Shown: positions 54,936-64,000 of the stretch, piece after piece
Numbering within the stretch: the first letter of the stretch is position 1
Layout of the letters: each line of letters begins with the position of its first letter
From: Streptomyces sp. ST2-7A
GTDB taxonomy: Bacteria > Actinomycetota > Actinomycetes > Streptomycetales > Streptomycetaceae
Direction: 5' to 3'
NCBI RefSeq assembly: GCF_021390475.1
Contig: NZ_JAJUWS010000002.1
Coordinates: 1 to 64,000, forward strand
Length of the DNA stretch: 64,000 nt
Translations under genes and position numbers: made by a program
Notes under the pieces: model-generated
Seen by the model: the letters and a program-made list of their open reading frames with translations, nothing else
Database searches by the model: none
What the model was told of the DNA's origin: nothing

Positions 54936-56093
54936 ATGCGGGAAACAGAGCGGGAAACAGGACCGGAAGCGCGACGGGGGCGGGACGACCGAGGAATCCG
55001 GAAGGCGGGCGCCGGCGGAACGGCGGACTCGGAGGGCTCGCTGACGGATGTGGAGGGGCTGCTCGTGGGGCACGCCCACCGGCTGGACGACGGGTGGTTG
55101 AGCGGCACGACGGTGGTCCTCGCGCCTCCCGAGGGGGTGGTGGCCGGGGTGGACGTGCGCGGGGGCGGCCCGGGCACCCGGGAGACCGACGCCCTGGATC
55201 CGGGCAACCTGGTGGACCGGATCCACGCGATCGTGCTCTCCGGAGGCAGTGCCTTCGGGTTGGCCGCCGCCGACGGCGTCACGGGGTGGCTGGCCGAACG
55301 CGAACGGGGCTATCCGGTGGGCCCCGCTCCCCACCAGGTGGTGCCGGTGGTTCCCGCCGCCGTGCTGTTCGACCTCGGACGCGGCGGGAAGTGGACGGCG
55401 CGTCCCGACGCGGCCCTCGGCCGGATCGCGGCGGAGGCCGCGGGTGTCGGGTCGGCGGAGGGCAACGTCGGGGCCGGGGCGGGCGCGGTGGCCGGCGATC
55501 TGAAGGGCGGGGTGGGTACCGCCTCCACCCGGCTGCCGTCCGGGGTCACCGTGGCGGCCCTGGTCGCGGTCAACCCGTCGGGCTCGGTGGTGGACCCCGG
55601 GACCGGGGCGTTGTGGGCCCAGCCGCTCCGGGTGCCGTCGGCCGAGGTGCACACCGCCGCCCGCCGAACCATGGAGGAGGCCCGCCGGGAGACGGAACGG
55701 CTCACCCCCAACACCCTGGCCGCCCCGTTGAACACGACCCTTGCGGTGGTGGCGACGGACGCCGCCCTGGACCCGGCCGGGGCGAGGAAGTTGGCGACGA
55801 CCGCGCACGACGGGTTGGCCCGGGCCATCCGCCCGGTGCACCTGCTCAGCGACGGTGACACCGTCTTCGGGTTGGCCACCGGGGCGCGCGCCCTGCCGAA
55901 AGGGGAAGCCGCCCGGTTGGCGGAGACCAACGCCGTGCTGGCGGCGGGGGCCGACGTGCTGTGCCGGGCGGTGGTGCGGGGAATCCTGGCGGCGGAATCG
56001 GTACGCACCCCGGGCGGCGTCTTCCCCTCCCACCGTGAGCTGTACGGGGCACGGGGCCCCGGCGGGGAGACGGCTCGCCCCGGGGCGGGTTGA
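54936..56093 (+). CDS. P1 family peptidase (DmpA/NylC-like)
   Basis: This 385-residue Ntn-type self-processing hydrolase resembles DmpA aminopeptidase and NylC nylon-oligomer hydrolase. LLVGHAHRLDDGWLSGTTVVL opens the fold (in outline), and VDVRGGGPGTRETDAL and IHAIVLSGGSAFGLAAADG are family hallmarks. The self-cleavage site is Asn266-Thr267 in PLNTTLAVVATDA, with Thr267 as nucleophile, as in NylC. The ATG at 54936 starts MRETERETG; an ATG at 54849 would add 29 residues without a ribosome site. It is divergent from the AcsA fragment. The substrate is unknown. Confidence 0.88.
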   Translation: MRETERETGPEARRGRDDRGIRKAGAGGTADSEGSLTDVEGLLVGHAHRLDDGWLSGTTVVLAPPEGVVAGVDVRGGGPGTRETDALDPGNLVDRIHAIVLSGGSAFGLAAADGVTGWLAERERGYPVGPAPHQVVPVVPAAVLFDLGRGGKWTARPDAALGRIAAEAAGVGSAEGNVGAGAGAVAGDLKGGVGTASTRLPSGVTVAALVAVNPSGSVVDPGTGALWAQPLRVPSAEVHTAARRTMEEARRETERLTPNTLAAPLNTTLAVVATDAALDPAGARKLATTAHDGLARAIRPVHLLSDGDTVFGLATGARALPKGEAARLAETNAVLAAGADVLCRAVVRGILAAESVRTPGGVFPSHRELYGARGPGGETARPGAG

Positions 56094-56469
56094 TCCCGTG
56101 CTCTCCCCCGGCCGGAGGTTCGTGTGCCGACGCGGCGGACACATCGGAAAAGGGCCTCGGCGGACCGGCTCCCCGGGTCCTTCACCGTCCCCGGGAGGGC
56201 ACTGCCCGGCCGGGCCGAACGAAAGGGTCGATCCTGTCGCCCACCACCCGTCCCCGTCCCCGGGCGAGCCGTGCGCGCCGGGTCGGACCCCGCCCCGGGA
56301 CGGGCACCCGGTGAGGGGGTCGCGGCGGTCGCCCCCGCCGCCGACCACGCTCCATCGGCCCCGGCCGGAAACGCCCCCGTCCCGTCCCGGATGAGGGGGA
56401 CGGGACGGGGGCGTTCCGGCCGGGACGGGTACGCGGGCGGCACCGGCGCCCCCGCCATGACGGCGCGGA
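56094..56469. other. Convergent intergenic region, terminator only
   Basis: This 376-base gap separates P1 peptidase and fruA. Apart from the large hairpin at 56360-56424 I see no feature or gene. Confidence 0.5.
56360..56424. terminator. Very large bidirectional terminator hairpin
   Basis: The arms 56360-56388 and 56397-56424 pair over 28 bp with one bulged A and an 8-nt loop. It lies between two convergent genes and is likely to end both transcripts. Confidence 0.82.
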
Positions 56470-58665
56470 TCAGGGAGCGGGGACGGCCTCGGTCTCCACC
56501 GCCCGCTCCGCCTGCTGCGCGCCACGGGTGCCCTTGAGCAGGATCACCAGCGTCGCGGTCACGGCGGTGCCCGCCGCGATGGCGAGCAGATACAGGAAGG
56601 GGTTGCCGATCAGCGGTACCACGAAGATCCCACCGTGCGGCGCCCGCAGGGTGTTGCCGAACGCCATCGCCAGGGCCCCGGCCACCGCACCGCCGGCCAT
56701 CGAGGAGGGGATGACCCGCAGCGGGTCGGCGGCGGCGAAGGGAATGGCGCCCTCGGTGATGAAGGAGGCCCCCAGCACCCAGGCGGCCTTGCCGTTCTCC
56801 CGCTCGGCACGGGTGAACAGTCGGCGGCGCACCACCGTGGCCAGTGCCATGCCCAGCGGCGGGACCATGCCGGCCGCCATGACGGCCGCCATGATCTGCA
56901 GGTTGGCCTCGGTCGGGCTGGAGACGGCGATGCCGCCGATGGCGAAGGCGTAGGCGACCTTGTTGACCGGCCCACCCAGGTCGAAGCACATCATCAGACC
57001 CAGCACGACGCCCAGCAGCACGGCGTTGGCCCCGGAGAGACCGGACAGCCAGTCGGTCAGACCCTCCTGCGCGGCGGCGATCGGCTGCCCGATCACCACG
57101 AACATGAGGAAACCGACGATCGCCGACGACAGGAGGGGGATCACCACGACGGGCATGATGCCGCGCAACACGTCCGGCACCTTGAAGCGCTGGATGCCCA
57201 GCACCACACCACCGGCCACCAGACCGGCGACCAGGCCGCCGAGGAAGCCGGCGTCGATGGTGATGGAGATGGCGCCGCCGACGAAGCCGGGCACCAACCC
57301 CGGCCGGTCCGCCATGCCGTAGGCGATGTACCCGGCCAGGACCGGGATGAGGAAGCCGAAGGCCGCACCGCCGATCTGGAACATCAGGGCGGCCCAGCTC
57401 TGGGTGTCGGTCCAGGTGAACTGGTCGATCACCGAGGGCGCGTCGGTGATCTCGTAGCCGCCCAGCGCGAAGGCCAGGGCGATCAGCAGGCCGCCGGCGG
57501 CGACGAAGGGCACCATGTAGCTCACACCGGACATCAGCCAGGTGCGCAGACGGATCCCGAAGTGGTCACCGGAGCCGGAGCCCGCGGACATCGGCGGGCC
57601 GTCACCCGCGTCGCCGCCGGAGGTGGGGAGCGGGGAGGTGCGTTCCCCGCGCTCGGCCCGGGCTCGGGCCTCGGCGATGAGTTCGGCGGGGCGGTTGATG
57701 GCGGCCTTGACGCCGGTGTCGACGACCGGCTTGCCGGCGAACCGGGTCTTCTCGCGCACCTCGACGTCGTGGGCCAGGATCACCGCGTCCGCGGCGGCCA
57801 CCACGGCGGGGTCCAAACGCTTGAAGCCCGCCGACCCCTGGGTCTCGACGGCCAGTTCGATCCCGTCCGCGCGGGCCGCCTGCTCGAGCGACTCGGCCGC
57901 CATGTAGGTGTGGGCGATTCCGGTCGGGCAGGAGGTGACGGCCACCACCCGGAAGGGGCGGTCCGCTGCCGGCACGGGCTCCCGCACCGGGAACTCCCCG
58001 GGCGGGGCCGGGATCCCGTCCGCGTCGGAGGCCGTTCCGGGCGCGGCGTCCGCACCGGGGGTGGTGTCTGAAACGGGACCGGTCGAGGGGGTCGCCGGGT
58101 CCGTGGCACCGGCCGTGTCGGAGTCCCCGGCGGGACGGCCGGCGAGAACCTCCCCCGCGTCCGCCACCGTGGCACCCCCGCCGGTGGCCCCGGCCCGCTC
58201 CTCCGCGGGGGTCTCCGCCGGGGCGGACTCCCTCGCGATCAGGGCGGCGGCCCGCCCGGGATCGGTCGCCTCCCGCAGGGCGGTGGTGAACTCCTCGCGC
58301 ATGAGCTCCCGCGCCAGGCTCGCCAGGATGGAGAGGTGGTCGCGGTCCCCACCGGCCGGTGCGGCGATCAGGAAGATCAGATCGGCGGGTCCGTCCGAGG
58401 CGCCGAAGTCGACGCCGTCGGCGCTGCGGCCGAAGGCCAGGGTGGGTTCGGTGACATGGGTACTGCGGCAGTGCGGGATGCCGATGCCGCCCTCCAGGCC
58501 GGTCGGCATCTGCGCCTCGCGCGCGGCGACGTCGGCGAGGAAGCCGTCGAGATCGGTCACGCGCCCCCGGGCCGCCATGCGCTCGGCCAGCGCCCGGGTG
58601 GCGTCTTCCTTGGTGGTGGCGGAGAGGTCGAGATCGACCAGCTCCGCGCTGATCAGGGTGCTCAT
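56470..58665 (-). CDS. fruA: Fructose PTS enzyme IIABC
   Basis: This 731-residue permease phosphorylates fructose to fructose-1-phosphate during uptake. The IIA domain (1-145) has the phosphorylated His65 in GIGIPHCRS. A disordered Asp/Pro/Ala-rich linker (about 145-235) leads to IIB (about 236-335) with Cys246 in VAVTSCPTGIAHTYMAAE. The IIC membrane domain (about 365-715) has about nine helices, with EGAIPFAAADPLRVI and RAPHGGIFVVPL. The ATG at 58665 overlaps the fruK stop by one base (TGATG). A GTG three bases upstream is the alternative. The order fruR-fruK-fruA is the usual Streptomyces operon. Confidence 0.95.
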   Translation of the reverse strand: MSTLISAELVDLDLSATTKEDATRALAERMAARGRVTDLDGFLADVAAREAQMPTGLEGGIGIPHCRSTHVTEPTLAFGRSADGVDFGASDGPADLIFLIAAPAGGDRDHLSILASLARELMREEFTTALREATDPGRAAALIARESAPAETPAEERAGATGGGATVADAGEVLAGRPAGDSDTAGATDPATPSTGPVSDTTPGADAAPGTASDADGIPAPPGEFPVREPVPAADRPFRVVAVTSCPTGIAHTYMAAESLEQAARADGIELAVETQGSAGFKRLDPAVVAAADAVILAHDVEVREKTRFAGKPVVDTGVKAAINRPAELIAEARARAERGERTSPLPTSGGDAGDGPPMSAGSGSGDHFGIRLRTWLMSGVSYMVPFVAAGGLLIALAFALGGYEITDAPSVIDQFTWTDTQSWAALMFQIGGAAFGFLIPVLAGYIAYGMADRPGLVPGFVGGAISITIDAGFLGGLVAGLVAGGVVLGIQRFKVPDVLRGIMPVVVIPLLSSAIVGFLMFVVIGQPIAAAQEGLTDWLSGLSGANAVLLGVVLGLMMCFDLGGPVNKVAYAFAIGGIAVSSPTEANLQIMAAVMAAGMVPPLGMALATVVRRRLFTRAERENGKAAWVLGASFITEGAIPFAAADPLRVIPSSMAGGAVAGALAMAFGNTLRAPHGGIFVVPLIGNPFLYLLAIAAGTAVTATLVILLKGTRGAQQAERAVETEAVPAP

Positions 58666-59681
58666 CACACGGCTCCGTTGGCGGGAGAGGAGGTGGCGGG
58701 CCGGGCCGGCGCGGGTCCGGTCGCCGGGTCGGGGGGACGGTTGAGGGGGCGGGCGCGGGGCGGGTCGTCGGTGACGGTCACCGCGTCGGGACGCAGGTCG
58801 GCCGGGCGGGGCATGGCGCTGCCCGGGAGTTGGACGGCGGCGGCGCCGTGGGCGAGGGCCGCCGCCAGCGCGTCGGGCCCGCGACCGCCGGCGCCCAGGA
58901 AGCCGGCCAGGGAGGCGTCACCCGCGCCCACGTCGCTGCGGACGGTCTCCACCGGGGCGGTGCCCCAGTGGACGCCGTCCTCCTCGACCAGCAGTTGGCC
59001 GTCGGCGCCCAGGCTGGCCAGGACGGCGCCCGCGCCGGCCGCCCGCAGTTCGCGGGCGGCCTCCACGACCGCTCCCAGGGTGGCGAGGTCCGCGGCGACG
59101 CGGCCGGTGGCCTCGGCCAGTTCGTCGAGGTTGGGCTTGACCACGTCGGGACGGCCGTGCAGGGCGGCCAGGAACGCGGGCCCGGAGGTGTCCACGGCGA
59201 TCCGCGCGCCGGTGTGGTGGATGCGGGAGACCAATTCGGCGTACCAGTCGTCGGCGGGGCCCCGCGGCAGGCTGCCGCAGCAGGCCGTCCAGTCGGCGCG
59301 CGGCGCGTACCGCCCGACGGTGACCAGCAGGGCCTCGCTCTCCGCCGGGCTGAGCTCCGGTCCGGCGGCGTTGACCTTGGTGAGGGTGCCGTCGGGTTCG
59401 GCCAGGGAGATGTTGACCCGGGTGGAGCCGGTGACGGGGACCTCGACCGGCTCGACGCCCAGTCCGCCGAGGAGGCGGGAGAGCAGTTCGCCCTCCGCGC
59501 CGCCCAGCGGGAGGACGGCGGTGGTCGGACGGCCGCCGGCGGCGACGGCCCGGGAGACGTTGACACCCTTGCCACCGGGGTCGACCCGGTCGGTTCCGGC
59601 GCGCAGCACGGCGCCGCGCTCCAGGGCCGGGATGCCGTAGGTGCGGTCCAGGCTGGGATTGGGGGTGACGGTGAGGATCAT
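58665..59681 (-). CDS. fruK: 1-phosphofructokinase
   Basis: This 338-residue PfkB family kinase makes fructose-1,6-bisphosphate from fructose-1-phosphate. TVTPNPSLDRTYGI is the N-terminal substrate loop, RVDPGGKGVNVSRAVAAGG the sugar-binding glycines, VKPNLDELAEATGR a conserved region, and VGAGDASLAGFLGAGG the PfkB GAGD motif with the catalytic Asp. The last 45 residues are Pro/Arg/Ala-rich. The ATG at 59681 overlaps fruR by four bases (ATGA). Confidence 0.95.
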   Translation of the reverse strand: MILTVTPNPSLDRTYGIPALERGAVLRAGTDRVDPGGKGVNVSRAVAAGGRPTTAVLPLGGAEGELLSRLLGGLGVEPVEVPVTGSTRVNISLAEPDGTLTKVNAAGPELSPAESEALLVTVGRYAPRADWTACCGSLPRGPADDWYAELVSRIHHTGARIAVDTSGPAFLAALHGRPDVVKPNLDELAEATGRVAADLATLGAVVEAARELRAAGAGAVLASLGADGQLLVEEDGVHWGTAPVETVRSDVGAGDASLAGFLGAGGRGPDALAAALAHGAAAVQLPGSAMPRPADLRPDAVTVTDDPPRARPLNRPPDPATGPAPARPATSSPANGAV

Positions 59682-60439
59682 GCGCGGCGGACCTCCGTGC
59701 CGCAGGCCTCGATCTCCCGGGCGTCCCGGGGGTCGAGGTCGGTGTCGGTGATGAGCAGATCGATGTCCCGGAGGTCGCCGAAGCGGGCGAAGTGCTCGCG
59801 GCCGGACTTACCGGAGTCGGCGAGCAGGACCACACGGCGACCGGCTGCGATCAGCACGCGTTTCACGGCGGCCTCGGCGAGGTCGGGGGTGGTCAGGCCG
59901 GTGTCCGGGGAGAAACCGTTGGTGGCGAGGAAGACCAGGTCGGCGCTGATCTCGCCGTAGGTGCGCAGGGCCCAGGCGTCCACGGCGGCCCGGGTGCGGT
60001 GGCGCACCCGACCGCCGATCAGGTGGAGCTCGATGCCGGGGTGGTCGGCGAGCCGGGCCGCGAGCGGCAGTGCGTGGGTCACCACGGTGAGTCGGACATC
60101 CGACGGGAAGAGCGCGGCGAAGGCGGCGGTGGTGCTGCCGGCGTCGATGATGACACTGCCCTCCCGGGGCAGTTCGTCCAACGCGGCCCGGGCGATGCGC
60201 TCCTTCTCCTCGACCGCGGTGGCTTCGCGGCGACCGAGGTCGGGCTCGAAGTCCAGACGGCCGATGGGTATGGCGCCGCCGTGCACGCGACGCAGCAGGC
60301 CGGCCCGGCCCAGTGCCTTGAGGTCGCGGCGCACCGTCTCGGAGGTGACCCCGAACCCCTCGGCGAGGGAGACCACCTCGACCCGGCCCTCTTCACGGGC
60401 CAGGCGGAGTATCTCCTGCCGACGTTCCTGTGCGTACAT
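59678..60439 (-). CDS. fruR: DeoR family regulator of the fructose operon
   Basis: This 253-residue repressor has the N-terminal DeoR winged helix: YAQERRQEILRLAREEGRVE, then VTSETVRRDLKALGRAG, the DeoR recognition helix. The C-terminal sugar-phosphate-binding domain has FVI-like VIIDAGSTTAAFAALFP, and FLATNGFSPDTGLTTPDLAEA follows. The ATG at 60439 starts MYAQERRQEI. It leads the operon and likely represses it until fructose-1-phosphate binds. A promoter and repeats lie upstream. Confidence 0.93.
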   Translation of the reverse strand: MYAQERRQEILRLAREEGRVEVVSLAEGFGVTSETVRRDLKALGRAGLLRRVHGGAIPIGRLDFEPDLGRREATAVEEKERIARAALDELPREGSVIIDAGSTTAAFAALFPSDVRLTVVTHALPLAARLADHPGIELHLIGGRVRHRTRAAVDAWALRTYGEISADLVFLATNGFSPDTGLTTPDLAEAAVKRVLIAAGRRVVLLADSGKSGREHFARFGDLRDIDLLITDTDLDPRDAREIEACGTEVRRA

Positions 60440-60503
60440 CCGTCCGGTGTCCGTTCCGCTTCGAACCGGGTCTTCCGGTGTCCGAATGAGTGATTTCAGG
60501 ACA

Positions 60504-60552
60504 AGATTACGACCGTGGCGCCATGAAGTAAACACACCCGGCACTCGAAACA
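60504..60552 (-). promoter_or_regulatory. fruR-fruK-fruA promoter with repeated TGTTT boxes
   Basis: On the minus strand TTTACT (60532-60527) and TAATCT (60509-60504), 17 bp apart, are a reasonable sigma-70-type -35/-10 pair. TGTTTCGAG (60552-60544) and TGTTTACTT (60534-60526) are 18-bp-spaced repeats overlapping the -35. They are candidate FruR boxes. DeoR-type regulators often bind such repeats. Confidence 0.55.
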
Positions 60553-60790
60553 GACATGAACGGGCACTTCGCGCTCAAGATAAAGACCATCGGTTACCCA
60601 CCGCATCCACTGGATCCATCGCATCCGCCGCATCCGCCACGCCCGCCGGCGCTCCGGGCGGGCCGACACGAGTCGGACGCCCCCCGCACCGGGCACCGCG
60701 TCGGCCCCGGGCTCACCGATTCCACCGACCGGTCCCCGCTCCGATCCCGTGCCCCCGGTTCGGACACGTCCGGCCACCTTCGGGTACGCG

Positions 60791-60848
60791 AAAAGCCCGT
60801 CCGGCCCGGGACGCGGACCTTTCGATCCGCGTCCCGGGCCGGACGGGC
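60791..60848 (-). terminator. Rho-independent terminator of hrdD
   Basis: A perfect 23-bp stem (60795-60817 with 60826-60848) has an 8-nt loop, and TTTT follows on the minus strand. It lies about 160 bases past the hrdD stop. Confidence 0.88.
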
Positions 60849-61010
60849 CACGAGGGGCGGACCCCGACGAGAGGGGAAACGTCGGGGTCCGCGCGGCACA
60901 CCGGGCGATGCCGGCGGCCGGTTCCGGGGGCGGGCCTCCGCGCGGGTGCGCGCGGCCCCGCCGCGATCGTCGGCCGGTCATCGGACGACCGGATGACGAG
61001 GGGGGACGGC

Positions 61011-62024
61011 TCAGGCGGCGGCGTCGAAGCCGGAGGCGTCGGCCATCCGCTTGAGCTCCAACAGGGCGTGCTTCTCTATCTGCCGGATCCGCTCCCGGGT
61101 CAGGCCGTGCTGCCGGCCGACCTCGGTCAGGGTCCGCTCCCGGCCGTCCTCGATGCCGTAACGGGCCCGGATGATCGACGCGGTGCGGTCGTCGAGCCGA
61201 TCGATCAACTCGTCCAACCCCTCCCGACGCATCATGACCATCACCGACTGCTCGGGGGTGGACGCGGAGGTGTCCTCCAGCAAGTCGCCGAACTGGGTCT
61301 CACCCTCGTCGTCCACGGACATGTTGAGGCTCACCGGGTCCCGGGCCCAGTCCAGGACGTCCTGAACGCGCTCGGGGGTGGTGTCCAGCTCGACCGCGAT
61401 CTCCTGCGGCTCGGCGTCCCGCCCGTGCTCGCGGTTGAACTCCCGCTGCACCCGACGGATGCGCCCCAACTCCTCGACCAGGTGGACGGGGAGCCGGATG
61501 GTGCGCGCCTGGTCCGCGATGGACCGGGTGATCGCCTGCCGGATCCACCACGTGGCGTACGTGGAGAACTTGAAGCCCTTGGCGTAGTCGAACTTCTCGA
61601 CCGCCCGGACCAAGCCGGCATTGCCCTCCTGGATCAGGTCCAGCAGGGGCAGACCGCTGCGCGGGTAGCGACGGGCGACGGCGACCACCAGGCGGAGGTT
61701 GGAGCGGATGAAGACGTCCTTGGCGCGCTCCCCCTCGGCGGCCATCGCCGCCAGCTCCCCGGTCGGGATCTCCGCCGCCGGACCGTCCGGCGCGGGCTCC
61801 ACCTCCCCGTCCAGGATGCGGCGGGCGTACAGACCGGCTTCGATGGTCTGGGACAACTCGACCTCCCGCGCCGCGTCCAACAGCGGGGTGCGGGCGATCT
61901 CGTCCAAATACATGCCCACCAGGTCGCGCTCGGTGGCGTCGCCCTCCGCGGAGGGCTTGGCGCTGCCCGTGGCTCCGACCGGACCGGAGGTCTGTCGGCT
62001 GCGGGCGACGGCACGGGTTGCCAT
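61011..62024 (-). CDS. hrdD: Group 2 sigma factor HrdD
   Basis: This 337-residue principal-like sigma factor is almost the same as Streptomyces HrdD as I recall it. [17 protein letters not shown] is region 1.2, [28 protein letters not shown] is region 2.1-2.2 (in outline), [20 protein letters not shown] region 2.4, and [23 protein letters not shown] region 4.2 (in outline). The lack of region 1.1 fits HrdD and HrdA rather than HrdB. The ATG at 62024 follows AAGGGA. Its upstream DNA has a SigR promoter, so it responds to thiol-oxidative stress. It is monocistronic. Confidence 0.93.
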   Translation of the reverse strand: MATRAVARSRQTSGPVGATGSAKPSAEGDATERDLVGMYLDEIARTPLLDAAREVELSQTIEAGLYARRILDGEVEPAPDGPAAEIPTGELAAMAAEGERAKDVFIRSNLRLVVAVARRYPRSGLPLLDLIQEGNAGLVRAVEKFDYAKGFKFSTYATWWIRQAITRSIADQARTIRLPVHLVEELGRIRRVQREFNREHGRDAEPQEIAVELDTTPERVQDVLDWARDPVSLNMSVDDEGETQFGDLLEDTSASTPEQSVMVMMRREGLDELIDRLDDRTASIIRARYGIEDGRERTLTEVGRQHGLTRERIRQIEKHALLELKRMADASGFDAAA

Positions 62025-62130
62025 ACGTGCTCCCTTGCGAATGATTCGGTGTGACGCTCGGTGGCGCTCTGCCTTGTGCTCCTTCTCGGCCGGCGGAATG
62101 CCTCCTCGCACTCGCCTTCCGTAACGAATC

Positions 62131-62156
62131 AACGACGGGAAACCGGACAGAATTCC
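62131..62156 (-). promoter_or_regulatory. SigR-dependent promoter of hrdD
   Basis: On the minus strand GGAAT (62156-62152) and GTT (62133-62131) are separated by exactly 18 bases. This is the SigR consensus GGAAT-N18-GTT. The expected transcript start is about 62124, which gives a 100-base leader. hrdD is a known SigR target in Streptomyces coelicolor, in line with this site. Confidence 0.88.
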
Positions 62157-63037
62157 CAAGCGACGCATCTTTTTCCGGAGATGCAGTACCCTGCCCGGCG
62201 GCGCACGCGGATGCCGCCCCGGTGAAGGTCCCGTCGACCGGGCCCATCACCCCGACCGGCTCGCGCGGCCGATCCCGTCGGCCCGCTCCCCACCCGTCGC
62301 CGTCGCGTTTCCCCGGGGGCTCTCACCCCCTTGGACGAACCGGACCCCGAAAAGGTTGCGGATCAACTCTTCCTCGCCTGCCCGACTCCCCGGCGGGCAT
62401 GTGCGATCCCTCCTCTTTCCCTCCTCTTCCTCCTTTCTTCGGCCGATTTCCCCGTCGGGCGCCGGGAACCCCGCGTCGGCCCCCTCCCGACCGGGTATTC
62501 GACGGCCCGCACCCGGAGTTCCCCGCCCCCGGGCCCGGGCACCGGCCCCTCGCCTCCATGCCCGCCCCCGCCTCCCCACCGGTCTCCCCGACCCGCCTCC
62601 CCACCGCTCCGACGCGCCCTTCGATCCGGCCACTTCCCCCGGGCAGGCCGGCCCCGGCGGGCCCCGGCGCCCGTGGGGCCCACACCCGTACTTCCCGGCC
62701 GGTCCCCCACCCGGATGCAGTAGCCCGACGCGCGGACCGCCCCCATCCGGCGCACGGTGGTCGAACCACCCGGTGACCGCTCGGTGACCGCTCGGTGACC
62801 GCCCGGCGCGGACGCCCCGAAGGGGCCGTCGGAACGCCCGCCGGGGCCCGGGAACGACGGAGGGACGGGAGAGGGACCAGGAGAACCGAAGGAGCCCGGC
62901 GACGCGGCGACCCGGACACGGCGACACGGGAGGCGGGCCCGACACCCCGCACCGGCATCCCCCACCCCGCATCCCGCGACGCCGAGTTCCGCGACTTCGG
63001 GCCCGGGGACCCGACGAGGAGGAGGTGACGCCCGCCC
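62157..63037. other. Gap with 11-bp repeats upstream of the protease gene
   Basis: This stretch of nearly 0.9 kb has open frames but none with a motif or a good start. CGGTGACCGCT repeats three times at 62771-62803. The region must hold the promoter of the protease gene. I see no clear hexamers. Confidence 0.4.
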
Positions 63038-64000
63038 ATGCCGACGGCCACCACCACGAACGCCGCCGGGCGGCCCCGCATATCCCGGGGTCGGGCGCTG
63101 TTGTCGGCGACCGGTTCCCTGGCGTTCATCGTGAGCACCGCCCCCGGAATGGTCGCCGCGCTCCCCGCCGACCCGCCCCTTCCACCCTCGTCGATCACCA
63201 CCACCGGCGTCTGCGCCCTCCCCGGCGGGGAGGGCCTGCACGCCGGTATACCCACCCCGCCGGGCTTCGCCCCGACGGGGGGAACCATCCGCGCGCTGAC
63301 CCTGTTCATCGATTTCCCCGACGCCGAGGCACGGATCGACACCGGCGAGCGCTTCGCCGAGTTCTTCCCCGCCACCGCCGAGTACTTCGCCACCGCCTCC
63401 CGGGGCCGGATGGACTACCGACCCGACCCGGTGCACCGTTGGCTGCGGATGTCCCGCCCGTTCGAGGAGTACGGCATCGACCGCGGGGTGGGGTGGCACC
63501 CGGACGACCCGGCCGGTTACAACGCCCTGATGCTGGAGATCGTCGGGGCGGTCGGCGAGGAGGTGAACTTCTCCTCCTACGACGTGGTGAACGTCCTGGC
63601 CGCCCCGAACGCCGGCCCCTCCGCCCTGGAGACCGTGCTGTCGGTGTCCTTCCCCGGCCGACCGCTGGTGGAGACCCCGACCGGTCCCCTGCGGAACGTG
63701 AGCTTCATCTGGAGCACCCAGCCGGGCGACAGCTCCCACCGGGTCCTGGTACACGAGAACGGCCATGCCTTCGGACTGCCGGACCTCTACTGGACCGGCG
63801 CGGGCGAGCCGCCGCTGCTGACCGGGCACTGGGACGTGATGGAACAGGACTGGGGGCCCAGCAACGGCCTGCTGGGCTGGCACCGCTGGAAGCTGGAGTG
63901 GTTGGACGACGACCAGGTGGACTGCGTCGTGGAGAGCGGCACCACCGAGCACCGCATCGTCCCGCTGGGCACTCCGGACGCCGACGCCCCGGACAACGAC
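63038..64000 (+). CDS. Secreted M6 family metalloprotease (partial)
   Basis: This frame of 321 codons runs off the window end. A Tat/Sec-like signal peptide with RISRGRALLSATGSLAFIV (about 15-35) and AxA-like AALPA follows the Arg-rich N-terminus. The catalytic zinc motif HExxH-xx-G-xx-D is complete: HENGHAFGLPD with His239. LTLFIDFPDAEARID opens the mature domain as in immune-inhibitor A-like M6 proteases. GAGGAGGAGGTGA lies about 11 bases before the ATG at 63038. The C-terminal part is missing here. Confidence 0.88.
   Translation, partial: MPTATTTNAAGRPRISRGRALLSATGSLAFIVSTAPGMVAALPADPPLPPSSITTTGVCALPGGEGLHAGIPTPPGFAPTGGTIRALTLFIDFPDAEARIDTGERFAEFFPATAEYFATASRGRMDYRPDPVHRWLRMSRPFEEYGIDRGVGWHPDDPAGYNALMLEIVGAVGEEVNFSSYDVVNVLAAPNAGPSALETVLSVSFPGRPLVETPTGPLRNVSFIWSTQPGDSSHRVLVHENGHAFGLPDLYWTGAGEPPLLTGHWDVMEQDWGPSNGLLGWHRWKLEWLDDDQVDCVVESGTTEHRIVPLGTPDADAPDND

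Larger units (their letters stand above)
60440..61010. other. Gap between fruR and hrdD with promoter and terminator
   Basis: This 571-base gap has no gene. It holds the fru promoter (60504-60552), a patch of imperfect CATCCGCCG repeats (about 60601-60640) and the hrdD terminator (60791-60848). The rest is featureless. Confidence 0.55.

Overview
The window is very GC-rich chromosomal DNA with actinomycete gene style: many GTG starts, ATGA/GTGA/TGATG stop-start overlaps and long GC stem-loops between operons. The gene content points to Streptomyces or a close relative. It includes the septum/sporulation protein SepX, the group 2 sigma factor HrdD, a fruR-fruK-fruA operon, mscL, a galU-moeA-moaC-moaB block and a tricorn protease. 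All genes below were identified by reading the sequence and recalling protein families. No database search was run.

Left part (1-10.6 kb). A rifampicin monooxygenase gene (rox, minus strand) has a 19-bp dyad about 250 bp upstream that matches the rifamycin-associated element (RAE) as I remember it. Then come an MMPL-type exporter and, divergently, a tricorn protease with an unusually long low-complexity insert and a Crp-like site upstream. A small hydrophilic protein and a 95-bp tandem repeat follow.

Accessory middle (10.6-39 kb). A translationally coupled operon of Baeyer-Villiger-type monooxygenase, alpha/beta hydrolase and short-chain dehydrogenase is divergent from a MerR regulator, with two perfect dyads between them. 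A TetR regulator is divergent from a membrane protein, with twin operator-like repeats. Further right are an ExoIII-type nuclease, a luciferase-like flavoprotein, a small zinc protein, and a coupled phosphotransferase/ADP-ribosylglycohydrolase pair. A block with a ferritin-like protein, a hemerythrin-like protein, an orphan cytochrome oxidase subunit I and a small membrane protein looks oxygen-, iron- or redox-related. TerC, EamA/LysR, an SDR with a 15-base homopolymer, an unknown membrane protein and a HelD-family RNA polymerase helicase complete the section.

Conserved core (39-64 kb). A tRNA-Ala(CGC) is followed by sepX, a GNAT acetyltransferase, moaB, moaC, moeA and galU on the minus strand. 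A divergent 5-formyl-THF cyclo-ligase ends in a very large inverted repeat that runs into 13 copies of an 8-bp repeat. Penicillin acylase, a K+/H+ antiporter, a CIRCE-controlled fmdB-mtnP pair, mscL, an orphan N-terminal fragment of acetyl-CoA synthetase, a P1 peptidase, the fructose PTS operon and hrdD follow. hrdD has a textbook SigR (oxidative stress) promoter. The window ends inside a secreted M6 metalloprotease gene.

The main regulatory signals are the RAE at rox, CIRCE at fmdB, the SigR promoter at hrdD, the MerR/TetR dyads and a Crp-like site. I found no CRISPR array, insertion sequence, prophage or obvious biosynthetic cluster.
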